Positions 61,679 through 64,000 of a DNA stretch of 64,000 nucleotides are shown piece by piece. Source of the DNA: Lentisphaerota bacterium (GTDB lineage: Bacteria > Verrucomicrobiota > Lentisphaeria > Victivallales > Victivallaceae); NCBI GenBank assembly GCA_015061725.1, contig SUVX01000003.1, forward strand, positions 49,943-113,942, written 5' to 3'. Positions within the stretch are counted from its first letter, which is position 1; every line of letters starts with the position of its first letter. A program made the translations under genes and the position numbers. Below the pieces are notes generated by a model. The model was not told the DNA's origin. It saw only the letters and a list, made by a program, of their open reading frames with translations, and did not search any database.

Positions 61679-63654
61679 TATTTCACCTCTGATGTGTCAA
61701 TTTTGGGGAAGGCGATGAAACCTTTTCCGATAATGTGTCCTTTTTTGAAGATACGCTGAAGCAGATCCACGCCGGAATTCAATCCCATTTCAGCCAGAGC
61801 TTTTTCGGCAGTCTGCGGCATGATGGGAACAGCCAGCTGCCACATCAGACGGAGTGTTTCCAGAGCGCAGATCAAAATGTGCGCCTGAGCTTCGCCTGTC
61901 AACTGCCAGGGCTTGTGCAAACTTAAAAAACCGTTGAGTTTTGAAGCGATTTCCGTTATCAGCACAGCACAATCTCTGATGTTGAAAAGAGTCGGTTCAG
62001 CCGTCGCCATTTCTCTGACACTTCTGTAAATACCGTCAAGGAAAATCTCACAGTTTTCATCTGTGCCGTTCAATTCGGGAATAACGCCGTTCAGATTTCT
62101 GCTGACGAGAGTCAACACTCTGAAAAACACATTGCCGATGTTGTTGACCAGATCCGCATTGCAGCATTGACGGATAAGTTCATAACCCATCGGGGAATCA
62201 TTGTTTCCCATATTTTTAGCAAGATAAAAACGGAACACCTCCGGACCGAAAATTTTGATTGCCTTGACCGGATCGACCACATTGCCGCGTTCTTTGGACA
62301 TTTTGCGGTTATCTTCACCAAGCCAGTGACCATGCACCCAGACATTGCCGACGGGCTTCAATCCCAGCACCCTGAGCATGATCGGCCAGTAAATGCAGTG
62401 GGGCTTTGAGATATCCTTGCCGATCAAGTGACAGGAGTGCTGCCAGTATTGAGCGCGTTCTTCATCAAACTTGTAATATTCAAGTGTCGAGATGTAATTA
62501 AGGAGCGCATCAAACCAGACATAAGTCACATAGTCTTTGTCAAAAGGCAGTTCAATACCGTGAGTGACGCGCGACTTCGGACGCGAAATACACAACGGCG
62601 GCAGTTCATTTTCAAGCAGATTGAGTATCTCATTGCGGACGGATTCCGGCTGGATCCACCGGGGATTTTCCAGAATATAAGATCTGAGCCATTCCCTGTG
62701 CGGTTCCAGCGGAAAGAGATAGTTTGTTTCCGCTACTTCAATCGGTTTCTTTTTATGATCTTTGCAGAAACCGTTTTCATCCAGATCGGCAGGCGTCTTG
62801 AACATTTCGCAGCCTTCGCAGTAAAGTCCGGCATATTCGTTTTTTTCAAAACCTTTTTGATCATGGACTTTTTGCAGAGCCGTCAGAACGCTGATACGGT
62901 GTTCATCGGGCAGAGAAGTTCTGACGAAGTGGTTGAAATCCACGTTCAAACTTGTGAAAAGGTCGTGAAACTGCTTGTTTCTGTGTTCGAGATAGGCTTC
63001 TGTGCTCAGGTTGCTTTCGCTGATTTTCTGCTGCATTTTCTGCCCGTTTTCGTCCACACCGGTAGACATCGCGACCCAATTTCCCTGTATAAGATTCCAG
63101 CGTTTGATGATATCAGCCATGACGCTGGTATGAGCGTGTCCGGCATGAGGATCACCGCTGGGGTAATAAATCGGCGTTGTGATGTACTTGAGTTTGCGTC
63201 CGGTGAAAGAGTGATTGACCCGTCTGAAACGGAAGAAAATCACAAGGACGCTGCCGTCAGCGTTTGCATTTCCGGAAACGTTTTCGCAAAACTCTTCACG
63301 CGAAGAAAATCCGGCCTGCCGGATTTCATCAGCAGATACTTCTTCAAGTGAACGGACAAAAGTTTCAGTGACAAGAATGATCCATTTCTGATCGCTTGTA
63401 CAGTAAAACAATTTGCCGTCAAGCTTTTCGTCAAGGCTGCCCTGCGGGTGTCCCTGCGCGTCGATGAAGCCGATGCCGCGGCACGGTTCTGTCTGCCAAA
63501 CTTTTGCTGTTTCGTTCCAATACAGACCGGGCTGCGTGTAAATTGCCGCATGAAGAGTTTTGACTCCTGCGGAAATCAACAGCATTTCTTCCTCTGAAAA
63601 ATGGAAATAATCGTGTTTCCGGGGACTTTGTTTGGTAAGATTTTCAAAAAACAT
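61678..63654 (-). CDS. metG: Methionine--tRNA ligase with N-terminal ASCH-like domain
   Basis: 658 residues from the ATG at 63654 (AAGGAGG 7 nt upstream); the open frame 28 codons further is unlikely. Residues about 17-145 are not MetRS: a small beta-barrel pattern (FHFSEEEMLLISAGVKTLHA, KWIILVTETFVRSLEEVSAD, VLVIFFRF) like ASCH domains, which bind RNA or nucleotides. The MetRS core starts about 154: KLKYITTPIYYPSGDPHAGH (HIGH-like site as HAGH at 170-173), MSTGVDENGQ, Zn-knuckle CEGCEMFKTPADLDENGFC, NYISTLEY, and KMSKERGN near residue 452. There is no C-terminal EMAP domain. Charges initiator and elongator tRNA-Met. Confidence 0.93.
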   Translation of the reverse strand: MFFENLTKQSPRKHDYFHFSEEEMLLISAGVKTLHAAIYTQPGLYWNETAKVWQTEPCRGIGFIDAQGHPQGSLDEKLDGKLFYCTSDQKWIILVTETFVRSLEEVSADEIRQAGFSSREEFCENVSGNANADGSVLVIFFRFRRVNHSFTGRKLKYITTPIYYPSGDPHAGHAHTSVMADIIKRWNLIQGNWVAMSTGVDENGQKMQQKISESNLSTEAYLEHRNKQFHDLFTSLNVDFNHFVRTSLPDEHRISVLTALQKVHDQKGFEKNEYAGLYCEGCEMFKTPADLDENGFCKDHKKKPIEVAETNYLFPLEPHREWLRSYILENPRWIQPESVRNEILNLLENELPPLCISRPKSRVTHGIELPFDKDYVTYVWFDALLNYISTLEYYKFDEERAQYWQHSCHLIGKDISKPHCIYWPIMLRVLGLKPVGNVWVHGHWLGEDNRKMSKERGNVVDPVKAIKIFGPEVFRFYLAKNMGNNDSPMGYELIRQCCNADLVNNIGNVFFRVLTLVSRNLNGVIPELNGTDENCEIFLDGIYRSVREMATAEPTLFNIRDCAVLITEIASKLNGFLSLHKPWQLTGEAQAHILICALETLRLMWQLAVPIMPQTAEKALAEMGLNSGVDLLQRIFKKGHIIGKGFIAFPKIDTSEVK

Positions 63655-63887
63655 GACAATCCCTCCTTGAAATTTCAGGGGTTCCGCCGGGCACTCTTGT
63701 CTGCCCGCTGTAAAAAAACGATACACAGGCAGATACAATGAGGTAGGAAGATAAGGTTTCGAAGATGCTTTTTCCTGTCTTTTTTGATGAGTTTAAAAGA
63801 TTTTATTGTATGTCCTGTCGGATAAAAGCATAAAATACATCGTTTTTTTTATTTTGCAAATGAATTTGTAAAAAAAATAGCTCTGTT

Positions 63888-63917
63888 CCCTATACGGGTA
63901 GATAATTACCCGTAGGG
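63888..63917. other. Dyad upstream of metG
   Basis: CCCTAtaCGGGTA (63888-63900) and TACCCGTAGGG (63907-63917) are inverted with a small bulge. In 63655-63887 I see no gene; a weak minus promoter TTTATG-18-TACAAT (about 63810-63840) may serve metG. The dyad has no adjacent T-run. Confidence 0.4.
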
Positions 63918-63929
63918 TATTGTTCTTAC

Positions 63930-64000
63930 TTTATAAAATACTTCGCTTTTCTTGAAAAGGGTTGGGGTTTGGGGAAGGGGAAAACTTCTTTTCTCGTGAA
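63930..64000. repeat. Palindromic repeat element, copy H, cut by the window edge
   Basis: TAAAATACTTCGCTTTTCTTGAAAAGGG followed by GGGGAAGGGGAAAACTTCTTTTCTCGTGAA: the flank and left arm of the same family, in the same order as copy E. The right arm would lie beyond 64000. Confidence 0.85.

Overview
The window looks like a chromosomal segment of a PVC-superphylum bacterium, most likely a Lentisphaerota (Victivallales-type) organism. The grounds are prepilin-like proteins with the FTLIELLV N-terminus and a C-terminal DGHV motif, several large secreted carbohydrate-active proteins each divergent from an AraC-type regulator, Gfo/Idh/MocA oxidoreductases, LPS-type heptosyltransferase (Gram-negative envelope), and a palindromic repeat family scattered between genes. 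The lineage call is inference from gene content; no rRNA or tRNA gene was seen.

Layout. 1-2620: an AT-rich, foreign-looking stretch with a large membrane-anchored protein running off the left edge (it carries a 372-bp in-frame tandem duplication) and, upstream of it, a small ORF with fifteen GCTT repeats. 2.8-6.9 kb: serS and a fused rpiB-glyA gene, then a secreted LD-carboxypeptidase-like protein. 7.2-13.3 kb: carbohydrate locus 1 (AraC regulator; divergent prepilin-like protein, esterase, 1041-aa secreted protein). 13.3-13.9 kb: repeat array. 13.9-16.4 kb: rpsP-khpA-trmD-rplS-rnhB (no rimM). 16.7-21.9 kb: ilvE-panC-hisD-heptosyltransferase-esterase operon. 22.0-29.8 kb: carbohydrate locus 2 (AraC regulator; divergent prepilin-like protein, GH42-like glycosidase, SGNH esterase, oxidoreductase). 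30.0-37.4 kb: unknown protein, then DegT aminotransferase, MsbA-like ABC exporter, MurC-like ligase, ThiI and a membrane transporter. 37.5-42.0 kb: proB-miaB-esterase-glycerate kinase. 42.3-48.2 kb: an amino-acid ABC transporter fused and co-transcribed with a partner-switching (RsbU/RsbW/RsbV-like) module. 48.7-60.8 kb: carbohydrate locus 3 (oxidoreductase; AraC regulator; divergent secreted binding protein, 970-aa secreted protein, prepilin-like protein, GH106-like enzyme; then oxidoreductase and sugar isomerase). 60.9-63.7 kb: metG (with an N-terminal ASCH-like domain) and an ADP-ribosylglycohydrolase.

How it fits together. The three carbohydrate loci share one architecture: a one-gene AraC-type sensor/regulator facing an operon that combines one prepilin-like protein with large exported or cytosolic glycan-processing enzymes, and in two cases NAD(P)-dependent sugar oxidoreductases. 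This suggests parallel, substrate-specific glycan-degradation modules. Housekeeping operons have compact spacing (ATGA/TGATG overlaps, 8-25 bp gaps) and good sigma70-type promoters. A palindromic repeat family (core: runs of A and T around a CACG/CACGTG-like centre, with G/C-rich arms) sits at gene 3' ends and between convergent genes, and one copy lies inside the coding sequence of the locus-1 prepilin-like protein.
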